Numbered from the stretch's first letter, positions 14,695-23,304 are shown. The stretch is 31,243 nucleotides of DNA from Desulfurococcaceae archaeon UBA285 (GCA_002495025.1 DADP01000037.1:9743-40985); one strand, 5' to 3'. Numbers and translations are program-made. Notes: generated by a model not told the origin, from the sequence alone.

Positions 14695-16088
14695 CTATTC
14701 AATTCTAATTAAAACTGGTTTTTTAAGACTAGGTGTTGAATACACTGCTTCTCCGGGCTCCATGTATGGAATAACACTCACCAAGTCCTGGTCTAAATAC
14801 AGTGATTTCTCGATGACTTCAAGGTCTTGTTTTGATTTAACAGCGTGTATTATTTTTGTATTAGTATTCATTGAAACGTCATCTACTAGTTGACTAATTG
14901 ACTGTGAAACAATTATTAATCCAACACCAAACTTTCTTATTTCTCTCAGCATTTCACAAATAGGTTTTACTGGTTGGATCTTTGAGAGGTAGTTGTAGGC
15001 TTCTTCTAAGACCACGAGTAGATTTTTCTCTCTACCGGGATTTGAAGGAGCGATTCGTTTTAATAAGAAAGAAGCATATAGTCGTCTAATACTGACATCT
15101 CTTATTCTAGCTAGATCTACAATAACTGGTTTACTCGTTAAACCAAGAGATTTTAAATCACTCTTTCCCCTTGCTTCAAAGAGCGTGGAATTGTTTTCTC
15201 TTACTAGTAAACTCAATCGTCTATGAAGTGAGAGTTTTGTTTCTCTCATCCAATTGGACTCCTCGGGGTAGGATTCAATGTAGTCTAGTAAGAAGTTTAT
15301 TGATTTAACTACATTGGTGTTTCTACGTAGTATTTTCTCTAATAGATATTCTTGTGGTGGAGTTAAATCGAGAATACTTGATAAAACACTTATATCGTCT
15401 GGGTCTCCTGTAAACAATGCTACTGGGTTATCGTATGGATCTATGTATTCATAGTCTTGTAGTAGACTAGTGTATTCACCATGCCAGTCGAGAACTACTA
15501 CTTTTAATCCTAGTTTTTCAGAAGCTCTTTTTGTAATTAGTGCCGCTGTATGTGATTTTCCAGAGCCCGTTGTACCAGTTATTAATACATGTCTATACAA
15601 GTCGTTTTTATAGAGTTTTGCTGTGTGTAATGGTATAGTATTCAGTATTTTTCCAATAACTACATACTCTTCTTTTGAATCGACTTCTAGTGGAATTATT
15701 TGACTTGGATATTTGACTCTATATTCAAGAATGACTGGTGTTGTAAATCCATAGGGTTTTCGTCTTAGAAAAAATTCTTGAGTCCTATGGTGATATTTCT
15801 AATTAAGCTGTCACTTGCTTCTTCAACATCTAGTGTTTTGAAATTGGATTTTACAAGTGTTGTAATTAAATGAGCTTCGCTAGAAGCCCTCTCTAAACTA
15901 CTACTCTTTATAATAATTAATCCTTTTACATCACCGCTACTTATCTTCGACGTTGTAATGTATTCTACATCGCTTACTAATTGAGACCTTGTTTTAAGGA
16001 ATTCGCCGAGTTTTTTCAATTCTTCTTCTACATCTCTTTCACTACTTGTTGTTCTATAAATTCTGAGGACTACTATTGAGTTATTCAT
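14695..16088 (-). CDS. HerA/DUF87-type ATPase, reading frame broken by a -1 shift at 15768
   Basis: Two frames appear to make one protein of about 464 residues. Frame A runs from ATG 16088 (GGTG upstream) for 107 residues, ending IGLKNFF and TAA at 15767-15765. Frame -1 continues without a stop as LRRKPYGFTTPVILEYRVKY, then IIPLEVDSKEEYVVIGKILN before the Walker A motif ITGTTGSGKSHTAAL, VVVLDWHGEY, a Walker B ending LLVVLEEAY and VGLIIVSQSISQL. This second frame has no ATG or GTG start, only a TTG at 15600 that would cut off the HAS-like beta domain normal before Walker A. HerA-type hexameric pumps translocate DNA or proteins; nurA, the usual partner, is not adjacent. A sequencing error in the T6 run is the main alternative. 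Confidence 0.75.
15765..15774 (-). other. Candidate -1 ribosomal frameshift site U UUU UUC UAA
   Basis: On the minus strand the in-frame sequence is AAT TTT TTC TAA. The heptamer T TTT TTC fits X XXY YYZ in the correct zero frame, and re-pairing one base back gives TTT TTT CTA AGA, which enters the ATPase frame exactly and bypasses the stop. No obvious stable hairpin follows, and a stop codon directly 3' of a slippery site can itself provide the pause. Transcriptional slippage on the six-base run would have the same result. Confidence 0.45.
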
Positions 16089-16175
16089 GATTACACCTAT
16101 AGTTAGAGTAGGGTAGATATAAGTGGGAGCTGAGTGATAGTTTTCTAGTGTTGATGTTGGTTAAATAAAAGAAAT

Positions 16176-16517
16176 CTAGTATGTTGCCCCTACATATACA
16201 TGGTCTAGTTCTTTGAGTTCTAGTTTATTCTTGCTTTTAATTACTACGAGGAATCCATGTAGTGAAATAACTACTCTGTATATATCTCCTAGTTGTGTAT
16301 TTGAGACAACATAGCCGTGTGCGCAGAAGTAGTGTTTCATACACTCGTCTTTAGAGTTTGTGATTTCTAGTGTTATTTTACTCTCTTTTCTAGGTATATT
16401 GACTACTTCTGCGTGTAGTTCTATTTCTACTTCGTAGTCACTACACGTTGTTTTTACTCTGTAAACTCTTGGTATTCTAAGTGGTGTTACATCAACTACA
16501 CTACATTCAAACAGCAC
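16176..16517 (-). CDS. rpoG: RNA polymerase subunit Rpo8 (RpoG, Rpb8 homologue)
   Basis: A 113-residue beta-rich protein that I match to crenarchaeal Rpo8, the archaeal counterpart of eukaryotic Rpb8. The later half fits the family: EITNSKDECMKHYFCAHGYV, then GDIYRVVISLHGFLVVIKSK. These give the conserved AHGYVV and ISLxGxLVxI strands. Length is normal for archaeal Rpo8. The start is GTG 16517 with GGTG 6 nt upstream. It stands alone between the HerA-like gene and SmAP3 and diverges from the latter. Its presence supports a crenarchaeal origin, since most euryarchaea lack it. The family is small and diverged, so the call is not certain. Confidence 0.72.
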   Translation of the reverse strand: MLFECSVVDVTPLRIPRVYRVKTTCSDYEVEIELHAEVVNIPRKESKITLEITNSKDECMKHYFCAHGYVVSNTQLGDIYRVVISLHGFLVVIKSKNKLELKELDHVYVGATY

Positions 16518-16596
16518 TTTCTACACCTTTACAACTCATTAATTAAACCTTGTAAAAATATAGCTTAAGTGTATTAAAAACATCGGGGTGAGTAAT

Positions 16597-17040
16597 GTGT
16601 CAGTATCTGAAGCTTCAAGGAGGCTGGTTCAAGAACTATCAGCGGTCTTAGATAGAAAAGTCAAGATTACCTTGGAGAATGGAAAGACATACGAGGGAGT
16701 ACTAGTAGGTTTTGATCATCCTTCACTAAACATACTACTAAGAGACGCTGTTGACAACACGGGAGCAAGGTATTCTAAAATACTCGTTAAAGGAGAGAAA
16801 ATAGTTGAAATACTAATGCTTGAAGAACCATTATTTGACCCAGAAGAATTCAAAGAATTGCTTTTGAGAGAAATGAAAATACAAGAACACGCTGTTAGAA
16901 TACTCCCAGAGATCAGAGCTGTTGAAGTACTGGGAAGATATAGAGTCAGCGAAGAAGGAGTAATGGGCTCTGGACCAATGGCTGAAACACTCTACAGTCT
17001 ATTCAAGAAGTACATGGAGCAAAAGAAAAAGAAGATGTAG
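16597..17040 (+). CDS. Sm-like RNA-binding protein with C-terminal domain (SmAP3-like)
   Basis: A 147-residue protein. Residues about 5-75 are an Sm fold (RLVQELSAVLDRKVKITLEN, then YEGVLVGFDHPSLNILLRDA and ILVKGEKIVEIL), with the Sm1 and Sm2 strands. A C-terminal region follows (EEFKELLLREMKIQEHAVRI, VEVLGRYRVSEEGVMGSGPM) as in the two-domain SmAP3 proteins of Crenarchaeota. Sm rings bind U-rich RNA; the role of SmAP3 is little known. A GTG at 16588 is in frame, but GGGGTG there acts as SD for GTG 16597, 6 nt away. The tgtA gene starts 12 nt after its stop, so the two are co-transcribed. Confidence 0.88.
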   Translation: MSVSEASRRLVQELSAVLDRKVKITLENGKTYEGVLVGFDHPSLNILLRDAVDNTGARYSKILVKGEKIVEILMLEEPLFDPEEFKELLLREMKIQEHAVRILPEIRAVEVLGRYRVSEEGVMGSGPMAETLYSLFKKYMEQKKKKM

Positions 17041-17052
17041 GGTTTAATAGAA

Positions 17053-18612
17053 TTGTTTGAAACTAAAACAAGAGATTTAGGGGGTAGAATAGGGAAACTC
17101 GCAACTAGACATGGATACCTTGAAACTCCTTTTTTATTTCCAGTAGTTGATCCTACTAGGCAAACACCAAGTCTCGAAGTACTTAAACAACTAGGTTTTA
17201 ACGGCTTTATAACAAATGCATACTTGTTCTACAAGAGAAATAAAGGAGTCGCTAAAAAGATTCATAGAGAATTCCAGTGGAATAATGTAATAATGACTGA
17301 TTCGGGTGGATATCAAGTACTAGTATATGGAGGCGTCGAAGTAGATAATAAAACAATTGTTTCATACGAGAAGGAAATAGAAACAGATATAGCAGTAATA
17401 CTCGACATACCAACTGGTACTAGAATGACTTATAGTGAAGCACTAGATGCAGTAGAAGAGACTTATCGAAGAGGTATTGAAGCCCTTCCATGGATAATAG
17501 ACTCGGATCAATTGTGGGTATATCCTGTTCAAGGAGCTCCATACCGTGAACTACTAGTTAAAGCTGCAATACAGGCACGTAGACTCCCATATGATATATA
17601 CGCTGTTGGCTCACCCACAGTTATGTTGGAGAAATACAAGTATTCTAAACTCGTAGAACTAGTAGTTACAGCGCGTATGATTCTACCTCCAAGCAAGCCT
17701 ATACACGTGTTTGGAGTAGGGCACCCCATGATAATACCGTTTCTCGTCGCGGCTGGAGGAGACCTCTTTGACTCAGCTAGCTACATACTCTATGCTCGTG
17801 ATGGAAGATACATGCTTGAAACAGGTACAAAGCATATTAGAGACCTCGAGTACTTCCCCTGTAACTGCCCGGTTTGTTCAAGGTATACTCCACGAGAACT
17901 ACTAGAAATGCCCGAGAATAAGAGAGTAGAACTACTAGCACTCCACAACCTATACGTCTTGGCGAGAGAAATTAAAACAGTTAAACAAGCAATTAAAGAA
18001 GGAAGGCTCTGGGAGCTCTTAGAGTATAGGTCGAGAGCACATCCATCACTATACGAGGCCTTTAATGTATTGAAGAAGTATGCACACTATCTTGAAAAAT
18101 ACTCTCCACGAGTAAATCCTGGTGGTAAAGCACTTCTCGTTAATACATTTGAGTCGCTTGTAAACCCCAAGGCTAGTGTAAATATAGATAGGAGTATTGA
18201 AATAGCGAAGAGTAGAGTGAGAGGTAGACACGTAGTTTTAATTCCAGCTTATAAGAAGCCATATAATCAACAAGTAGAATTCGAGAAAATTAGAGATTTA
18301 ATTGGAGAAAGAGGAGATGTAGTAGTCTTATTTATACATCCATATTTTGGATTGATGACGCCTGGTGTGGCTTCAACATATCCATTTTACCAACATGAAG
18401 CTAGATTAACAAAGAAGTCTATTAAACCACGTAGAATAGCAGAGTTGATTGAGAAAATACTTGATAGTGGAGCATCTAGCATTATCATAGTTGAAACTAG
18501 TTGGTTTAGTAAAAAGCTATTTGAATCGACTAAAACACTGCTTGGCTATTCCGATAGCGAGAAGGTCACTATATGTAGCTTAGACGAGATTTCTTCTCGG
18601 CTTCCTCCATAG
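17053..18612 (+). CDS. tgtA: Archaeosine tRNA-guanine transglycosylase, catalytic part
   Basis: A 519-residue enzyme that swaps guanine 15 in the tRNA D-loop for preQ0, the first step to archaeosine. The catalytic TIM barrel is visible: TPFLFPVVDPTRQTPSLEVL, then IMTDSGGYQVLVYG with Asp83, AVILDIPTG, WVYPVQGAPYRELL and GVGHPMIIPFLVAAG. The zinc site is CNCPVCSRYTP plus a following LLALHNLY His. The C-terminal region (from about 370) is the TgtA middle domain, but no PUA domain follows. That domain is encoded separately at 19306-19788. The start is TTG 17053 with only a weak GG-rich SD, fitting coupling to the SmAP3 gene. Its last 44 nt overlap the convergent PAC2 gene. Confidence 0.93.
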   Translation: MFETKTRDLGGRIGKLATRHGYLETPFLFPVVDPTRQTPSLEVLKQLGFNGFITNAYLFYKRNKGVAKKIHREFQWNNVIMTDSGGYQVLVYGGVEVDNKTIVSYEKEIETDIAVILDIPTGTRMTYSEALDAVEETYRRGIEALPWIIDSDQLWVYPVQGAPYRELLVKAAIQARRLPYDIYAVGSPTVMLEKYKYSKLVELVVTARMILPPSKPIHVFGVGHPMIIPFLVAAGGDLFDSASYILYARDGRYMLETGTKHIRDLEYFPCNCPVCSRYTPRELLEMPENKRVELLALHNLYVLAREIKTVKQAIKEGRLWELLEYRSRAHPSLYEAFNVLKKYAHYLEKYSPRVNPGGKALLVNTFESLVNPKASVNIDRSIEIAKSRVRGRHVVLIPAYKKPYNQQVEFEKIRDLIGERGDVVVLFIHPYFGLMTPGVASTYPFYQHEARLTKKSIKPRRIAELIEKILDSGASSIIIVETSWFSKKLFESTKTLLGYSDSEKVTICSLDEISSRLPP

Positions 18613-19309
18613 CTTTTTCAATTCTCTCTTTTTCAGCCTCTATGGCCTCTATTATAGTTGCTTCTTCAATTAATCTCTGTATGTTTATTTCTACTCCTAG
18701 AATCTTCGAGATTACTTCTACGGCGACGGCGCTAGCTCTAGGGTCTGGTCTATAGGGTTCGGTGAATGGGAGTATTACTATGCCGTTTAATCCCTCTGCT
18801 TGTAGAAACATCATTGCTAGTGCTAGTGCACCAATAACATTTCTCTCTTCTAGGATCTTGGCGTCTAGTTTAATACTTGGATTGTTTATTGGTATCCACC
18901 TATACTGTTCGTTTGGTTCTTCTCGCAGGTCTTGGTTTAATCCACCAATTAAAATAGCTTCTCTTACTCTCCATTCTTTAACTAGTGAAACAAGGTGTTC
19001 TACGTAGGCTGTTTTCTCCCTGTCAACCGGCATTTCATTGTGTAAAACAATCAATACTTTTTTATCTCCTACTACTCCATGGTATACTTCAAATGGATAG
19101 CGAATACCTACATCTCTACTATACATTGTTACTTCTGGCATATACTTGGTTTTAATAAAGCCTATTCTCTTTAAATTCAATTCTCTAACTAAGTGTAGTG
19201 TAGTGAGGTAGCCAACTAGTCCAAATCCGTGAAAACCAGTGATTAATAGCGAGTCAGCTAGTTCTTCTCTTGAAATACTTGTTAGTGGAATAAACTTGAT
19301 ACTACTCAT
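18569..19309 (-). CDS. PAC2-family protein (proteasome assembly chaperone-like)
   Basis: A 246-residue protein of the PAC2/COG2047 family: LLITGFHGFGLVGYLTTLHL near residues 21-40, then YRDVGIRYPFEVY-type strands, VLIVLHNEMPVDREKTAYVE, EAILIGGLNQDLREEP and GALALAMMFLQAEGLNGIVI, ending in a charged helix. In eukaryotes the relative PAC2 helps build the 20S proteasome; archaeal members are inferred to do similar work. PAN lies upstream on the same strand with one gene between. ATG 19309 overlaps the PUA gene by 4 nt (ATGA-type coupling). The C-terminus overlaps tgtA for 44 nt on the opposite strand. Confidence 0.85.
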   Translation of the reverse strand: MSSIKFIPLTSISREELADSLLITGFHGFGLVGYLTTLHLVRELNLKRIGFIKTKYMPEVTMYSRDVGIRYPFEVYHGVVGDKKVLIVLHNEMPVDREKTAYVEHLVSLVKEWRVREAILIGGLNQDLREEPNEQYRWIPINNPSIKLDAKILEERNVIGALALAMMFLQAEGLNGIVILPFTEPYRPDPRASAVAVEVISKILGVEINIQRLIEEATIIEAIEAEKERIEKAMEEAEKKSRLSYI

Positions 19310-19788
19310 TGTTTAATAACACCCTCTCTAACTTTAACTGCTTCACCCCTATTATAATGAGTTATTTCCCAGCCGGATAGTTTAGCGCGTCCAACAGCTA
19401 TTAGCGAACCTTTAAAGTCAACTACTAAGACTTCGTCTCCAGGTCTTATGTCGGGATCAGCCATTAATACGTGTTTAGAGAAGAGTGATCCTCCCCTGGC
19501 AACGAATTCAACATATGGTTCTTTGACATATACGCGTAGACGGGGATGTGGTAGTAGTTTATTGAGTGCATGAGCGGATGCAATATGTAGATTAAACCTG
19601 TAGTCACGAGATCTAAGTGATAAGTATTTCTCATTATCTAATAGTATAAAGCGAATTCTATTAGTGTTTACACTTACTACGACGTCTACATTATTGGGTA
19701 TTAAGAGCTCTCCACGAATACCAAATTGAAACTCAGCTATTTCACGTAGTTCGTTGAGTTCCCATACTGTCGGTTTTCTCTTAATCAA
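19306..19788 (-). CDS. PUA-domain protein, split C-terminal part of archaeosine transglycosylase
   Basis: A 160-residue protein. The N-terminal part (WELNELREIAEFQFGIRGEL) resembles the C-terminal domain that precedes PUA in fused archaeal TgtA. The last 80 residues are a PUA domain: GSLFSKHVLMADPDIRPGDE, VLVVDFKGSLIAVGRAKLSG and the final GEAVKVREGV. PUA binds the acceptor end of tRNA. Because tgtA (17053-18612) lacks PUA, this is probably its separate partner subunit, an arrangement known in Crenarchaeota. TTG 19788 has GGTG 9 nt upstream. It overlaps the PAC2 gene by 4 nt. It could instead be an independent tRNA-binding adaptor. Confidence 0.8.
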   Translation of the reverse strand: MIKRKPTVWELNELREIAEFQFGIRGELLIPNNVDVVVSVNTNRIRFILLDNEKYLSLRSRDYRFNLHIASAHALNKLLPHPRLRVYVKEPYVEFVARGGSLFSKHVLMADPDIRPGDEVLVVDFKGSLIAVGRAKLSGWEITHYNRGEAVKVREGVIKQ

Positions 19789-19899
19789 CTATGAATTCAC
19801 CAGTATGTAATCAAGTAGTAGAGTGTTTTATTCGTGAATTAGAATTAGAGATAATTAGATTGAAAATAGCGGTCTAGGAGAAAAGAAGAGTGTGTAATA

Positions 19900-21120
19900 C
19901 TATATTACTAATTGTGGAGATCTAGGTGTTTGATATAGTTGTTGCCATGAATCTCTCAAGTTCTTCTTGTTCTTTACTTTCTCAACGCCTTTCAACAAGT
20001 CGTTCATTGTTACATAGAGTCTATTTTCTCTTAGAGCAATATATCCAGCTTCTATAACTGCTAGTTTGATTTCAGCGCCGGTAAAGCCTTCTGTTATATC
20101 TGCTAGTAGCTCGTAGTCTACTTCTCCTTGTAGTTTGAGTTTTCTTGTGTGGATTTTGAATATCTCTATTCTCCCGTTTCTATTTGGTGGTGGTATTTCT
20201 ATTATTCTATCAAATCTTCCAGGTCTAAGAATTGCTGGGTCTAGTACATCTATTCTATTTGTAGCGGCAATGATTTTTACACGGTCTAGTGGTTTAAATC
20301 CATCAATCTCTGCTAGTAGTTGCATTAGTGTTCTCTGTACTTCTCTTTCTCCACTAGTACCTATTTCTATTCTCTTAGCTGCTATAGCGTCTATTTCATC
20401 TATAAAGACTATAGCTGGTGCTTTCTTTCTAGCCAACTCGAATAATTCACGTACTATTCTCGCGCCTTCACCAATGAATTTCTGTACTAGTTCGCTTGCA
20501 ACAAGAGATATAAAGGTTGCACCGCTCTCTCTTGCCACGGCTTTTGCTAGTAGTGTTTTACCGCATCCTGGTGGCCCGTAGAGTAGTACTCCTTTGGGTG
20601 GTTCAATACCTAGTTCTCTAAATAAATCTGGGTTTTTCAATGGTAGTTCAACTACTTCTCTTATTTCTCTAATTTGTTCTTCTAGTCCACCTATATCACT
20701 GTATCTTACATCGGGTTTTTCAACGACTTCCATTAATTGTACATAGGGGTCTGGGTATTCGGGGAGTACTTCAACTATTACAGAGCCTCTTTGACTAAGA
20801 GCTACACGTGTTCCTGGTTTAATCCTGGATTTATCAATGTGTTCTGCAATGTAGACTACTAGGTTTGGTCCATTATTGCTTTTTACAACTACTCTATTAT
20901 CTGGTAGAACGTATTCTACAACTGCTTCTATGAGGGGAGGTGAAAGGAATTTATCCAACTCGGACTTGTAGTAGTTTAACTTCAATTGTAGTTTGCGTTT
21001 TTCTTCTTCTAATTCTTTAATTTTCATTTCAAGATATCTCAAGTAGTCTTCATCATTTTCCAATAAGGCATCAAGTATGTCCTTGTTTAAACTACTAGTT
21101 TTCTCTGGTTTATCATCCAT
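19900..21120 (-). CDS. pan: Proteasome-activating nucleotidase (PAN)-type AAA ATPase
   Basis: A 406-residue AAA unfoldase of the PAN/Rpt family, feeding proteins to the 20S proteasome. A coiled coil covers about residues 24-58 (LRYLEMKIKELEEEKRKLQL), followed by an OB domain (RVVVKSNNGPNLVVYIAEHI). The AAA module has GVLLYGPPGCGKTLLAKAVA (Walker A about 182-189), APAIVFIDEIDAI, ATNRIDVLDPAILRPGRFDR and a C-terminal helical lid. The protein ends LYQTPRSPQLVI, so the terminal hydrophobic-Tyr-X motif used to dock into the proteasome is missing, although an LYQ lies nine residues from the end. Start ATG 21120. It diverges from aMBF1 and precedes the PUA-PAC2 pair. Confidence 0.93.
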   Translation of the reverse strand: MDDKPEKTSSLNKDILDALLENDEDYLRYLEMKIKELEEEKRKLQLKLNYYKSELDKFLSPPLIEAVVEYVLPDNRVVVKSNNGPNLVVYIAEHIDKSRIKPGTRVALSQRGSVIVEVLPEYPDPYVQLMEVVEKPDVRYSDIGGLEEQIREIREVVELPLKNPDLFRELGIEPPKGVLLYGPPGCGKTLLAKAVARESGATFISLVASELVQKFIGEGARIVRELFELARKKAPAIVFIDEIDAIAAKRIEIGTSGEREVQRTLMQLLAEIDGFKPLDRVKIIAATNRIDVLDPAILRPGRFDRIIEIPPPNRNGRIEIFKIHTRKLKLQGEVDYELLADITEGFTGAEIKLAVIEAGYIALRENRLYVTMNDLLKGVEKVKNKKNLRDSWQQLYQTPRSPQLVI

Positions 21121-21136
21121 GTTTGAAACCCATACA

Positions 21137-21143
21137 TATAATA
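21137..21143 (+). promoter_or_regulatory. TATA box of the aMBF1 gene
   Basis: TATAATA lies about 45 nt before the chosen TTG 21184, predicting initiation near 21165. It lies in the 48-bp gap between the divergent PAN and aMBF1 genes. Confidence 0.4.
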
Positions 21144-21183
21144 GCCTTTAAGAAATGTTTTAAGAGGCATGGGTGTTTGTAAA

Positions 21184-21687
21184 TTGTCGTATTACTGTGA
21201 AATGTGTGGTAGAGAAATAGATGCTAGAGAGGCGAAGAAGGCTATAGTGGAAGGCTCGCTTCTAATTCTCTGTCCACAATGCTATACGAGGCTTTCAAAA
21301 CAAGGTGTGGTTAAAGAACCACCTGTTCAAACACAGAGTAAACAAGTAAAACAAACACCTCCACCTAAACCACCGTCGAGGCCAGCTAGGAGACCCGAAG
21401 AATACGAAGTAGTTGAAGACTATGCAACTAGAATAAAAAATGCACGAGAGAAGCTTGGATGGAGTCAGGAGGTACTAGCTGTAAAAGTAGGTGAGAGTGT
21501 TAATACCATTAAGAGAATAGAAGCTGGAAAACTAAAACCAAGTATTGAATTAGCGAGAAAACTAGAGAGAATACTCGGTATTAAACTACTTGAACCAGTA
21601 GTCGAAGAAGGTGAATCTACTAGTAGAGCTAGTTCAAAAGACTATCTAACTATTGGAGACTTAATACGTTTAAACGAGGAAGAATAG
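21184..21687 (+). CDS. Multiprotein bridging factor 1 (aMBF1)
   Basis: A 167-residue protein. The N-terminal zinc ribbon is YYCEMCGREID with CPQCYTRL. A linker rich in Pro, Gln and Lys follows. The C-terminal helix-turn-helix of the XRE/Cro type spans IKNAREKLGWSQEVLAVKVG, then ESVNTIKRIEAGKLKPSIEL. This order defines archaeal MBF1, which relatives show to bind the small ribosomal subunit and to link to transcription. An ATG at 21169 is in frame, but GGGTG at 21171-21175 lies 8 nt before TTG 21184 and gives MSYYCEMCG, the usual family beginning, so I choose TTG. HflX follows 17 nt downstream in the same direction. Confidence 0.93.
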   Translation: MSYYCEMCGREIDAREAKKAIVEGSLLILCPQCYTRLSKQGVVKEPPVQTQSKQVKQTPPPKPPSRPARRPEEYEVVEDYATRIKNAREKLGWSQEVLAVKVGESVNTIKRIEAGKLKPSIELARKLERILGIKLLEPVVEEGESTSRASSKDYLTIGDLIRLNEEE

Positions 21688-21704
21688 GTAGGGATGGTAT
21701 TTAA

Positions 21705-22793
21705 TTGAAAGTAGTTGTTGTTTTACCACGTAAATACATGGATTACCTTGATGAAGAGCTAGCTCTCGTTAAAACAGTATATAGTGAAATAGTAGACTAC
21801 ATTGTAGTAAAAAACACTAATCCAAAAACCTATCTCTCCAGCGACAAACTAGAAAAACTGAGAGAACTAGATTTTGAAAAACTAGTCGTACTAGATAAAC
21901 TAAAACCCTCGCAGTTCGTAAACATAGCTAGAGAAATACGTAGAGACGTAGTAGATAGAATACTATTAATACTCGAAATCTTTGCAAACCATGCTGGTTC
22001 TAGAGAAGCCCTTCTCCAAATAGAACTAGCTAGATTAAAACACATGCTACCACTAGTCAAAGAAGCAATTAGATATGCTAAACTAGGTGAAATGCATGGT
22101 TTCCTGGGTGCAGGTAGATATGGATACGAGAAATACTATACTATGTTGAAGAAGAGAGAAGCTAGAATACGCCGAGAAATAGAGAGACTAAGAGAAACTA
22201 GGAGCATTAGGAGAAAGTCGCGGATTGAAGCTGGACTACCACACGTAGCAATTGTTGGATATACATGCGCGGGTAAAACCAGTTTATTCAATTTACTCAC
22301 AGGGCTCTCGAAACCCGTTGGACCAGAGCCATTTACAACTATTACTCCTAAATCATATAGAGTTGTATATAGAGATCTAAGCTTTATATTAACAGACACT
22401 GTTGGATTTATAAGAGATATTCCACCAGAGATAATAGAGTCATTTTATGCAACACTCGAAGAAGTATCAGATGCTGATTTAATTATAAACATCGTTGATG
22501 CTTCTAAGAGAATAAACGACATAGTACTTGAAATAGAAACCGGTAGGGAAATCATGAGGAAAATAGGTGTACACAACAAGCCAATTATCTATGTCCTCAA
22601 TAAAATAGACCTTGTACCCTCAATAGATAAAGTAGTTGAAGCCGTAGTTGAAAAAACACAAATAGATAGAGAAGCAGTGATTACGATTTCATGTAGTAAA
22701 AAGATAAACATTGAGAAATTACTAGACCGGATATATAATAGTTTAAAGGGTGTCGCAAGTGGAGCAGTCTCAACGGAGAGTATTCGTACTTAG
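21705..22793 (+). CDS. hflX: HflX-type ribosome-associated GTPase
   Basis: A 362-residue GTPase. The N-terminal HflX domain ends in the helical LQIELARLKHMLPLVKEAIR and a Gly-rich GAGRYGYEKYY segment, then a basic coiled coil (MLKKREARIRREIERLRETR). The G domain has G1 GYTCAGKTSLFN (about 185-196), G2 in FTTITPKSYR, G3 DTVGFIRDIPPEIIESFYAT and G4 NKID. HflX proteins bind the large ribosomal subunit and split stalled or inactive ribosomes. TTG 21705 has a GGTATT-type SD. It lies 17 nt after aMBF1 and overlaps the Trm56 gene by 35 nt, so the three form one translation-related operon. Confidence 0.93.
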   Translation: MKVVVVLPRKYMDYLDEELALVKTVYSEIVDYIVVKNTNPKTYLSSDKLEKLRELDFEKLVVLDKLKPSQFVNIAREIRRDVVDRILLILEIFANHAGSREALLQIELARLKHMLPLVKEAIRYAKLGEMHGFLGAGRYGYEKYYTMLKKREARIRREIERLRETRSIRRKSRIEAGLPHVAIVGYTCAGKTSLFNLLTGLSKPVGPEPFTTITPKSYRVVYRDLSFILTDTVGFIRDIPPEIIESFYATLEEVSDADLIINIVDASKRINDIVLEIETGREIMRKIGVHNKPIIYVLNKIDLVPSIDKVVEAVVEKTQIDREAVITISCSKKINIEKLLDRIYNSLKGVASGAVSTESIRT

Positions 22794-23304
22794 ATATGGT
22801 CACAGACCTGGTAGAGACAAGAGAATAACAACACATACACTACTAGTAGCCAGAGCTTTTGGAGCACACGGCTTTATACTTGGAGATGTAGTTGACGAAG
22901 CTATACAAAAAGCATATTTAAAAGTCATAGAGACATGGGGAGGAAGCATGTTTTTTGAAATGGGTATTAACTCTGAAAAGTATTGTTTAGAGTGGAAGAA
23001 AAACAATGGAGCGATAATACACTTAACAATGTATGGACTACACATAGACGACGTAATAGAAGAAATAAAGAAAGAACCCCGCGACCTACTAGTAGTTATA
23101 GGGGCAAAGAAAGTACCTGGGTTTTTCTATGAAATAGCAGATTACAACGTAGCAATTGGAAACCAACCACACTCTGAAGTAGCAGCACTAGCAGTCTTCT
23201 TAGATAGACTATACGAGGGAAGAGAACTACACATGAAATTCCCCGGTGCAAAAATAGAAGTTATTCCATCTCTACGGGGTAAACGAGTTAAAAGATTGAC
23301 TTAA
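22759..23304 (+). CDS. tRNA (cytidine(56)-2'-O)-methyltransferase Trm56
   Basis: A 181-residue SPOUT-fold enzyme that methylates the ribose of C56 in the tRNA T-loop, an archaea-specific mark. The family start VFVLRYGHRPGRDKRITTHT is exact, followed by LVARAFGAHGFILG and, near the knotted cofactor site, LLVVIGAKKVPGFFYEIADY and VAIGNQPHSEVAALAVFLDR. A GTG at 22750 is in frame, but GGGTG there lies 6 nt before GTG 22759, giving MEQSQRRVFVLR, so I choose the latter. It overlaps hflX by 35 nt. In Pyrobaculum a C/D guide RNA replaces this protein; here the enzyme is present. Confidence 0.93.
   Translation: MEQSQRRVFVLRYGHRPGRDKRITTHTLLVARAFGAHGFILGDVVDEAIQKAYLKVIETWGGSMFFEMGINSEKYCLEWKKNNGAIIHLTMYGLHIDDVIEEIKKEPRDLLVVIGAKKVPGFFYEIADYNVAIGNQPHSEVAALAVFLDRLYEGRELHMKFPGAKIEVIPSLRGKRVKRLT

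Noticed and set aside
13938..14702. 254-codon minus-strand frame across the thermosome gene
   Set aside because: It is a Ser/Leu-rich antisense shadow of a certain gene, with no motif and no SD.
19789..19899. Possible small gene or RNA between PAN and the PUA gene
   Set aside because: No open frame with SD and no C/D or stem-loop pattern; probably a simple promoter region for the PUA-PAC2 pair.
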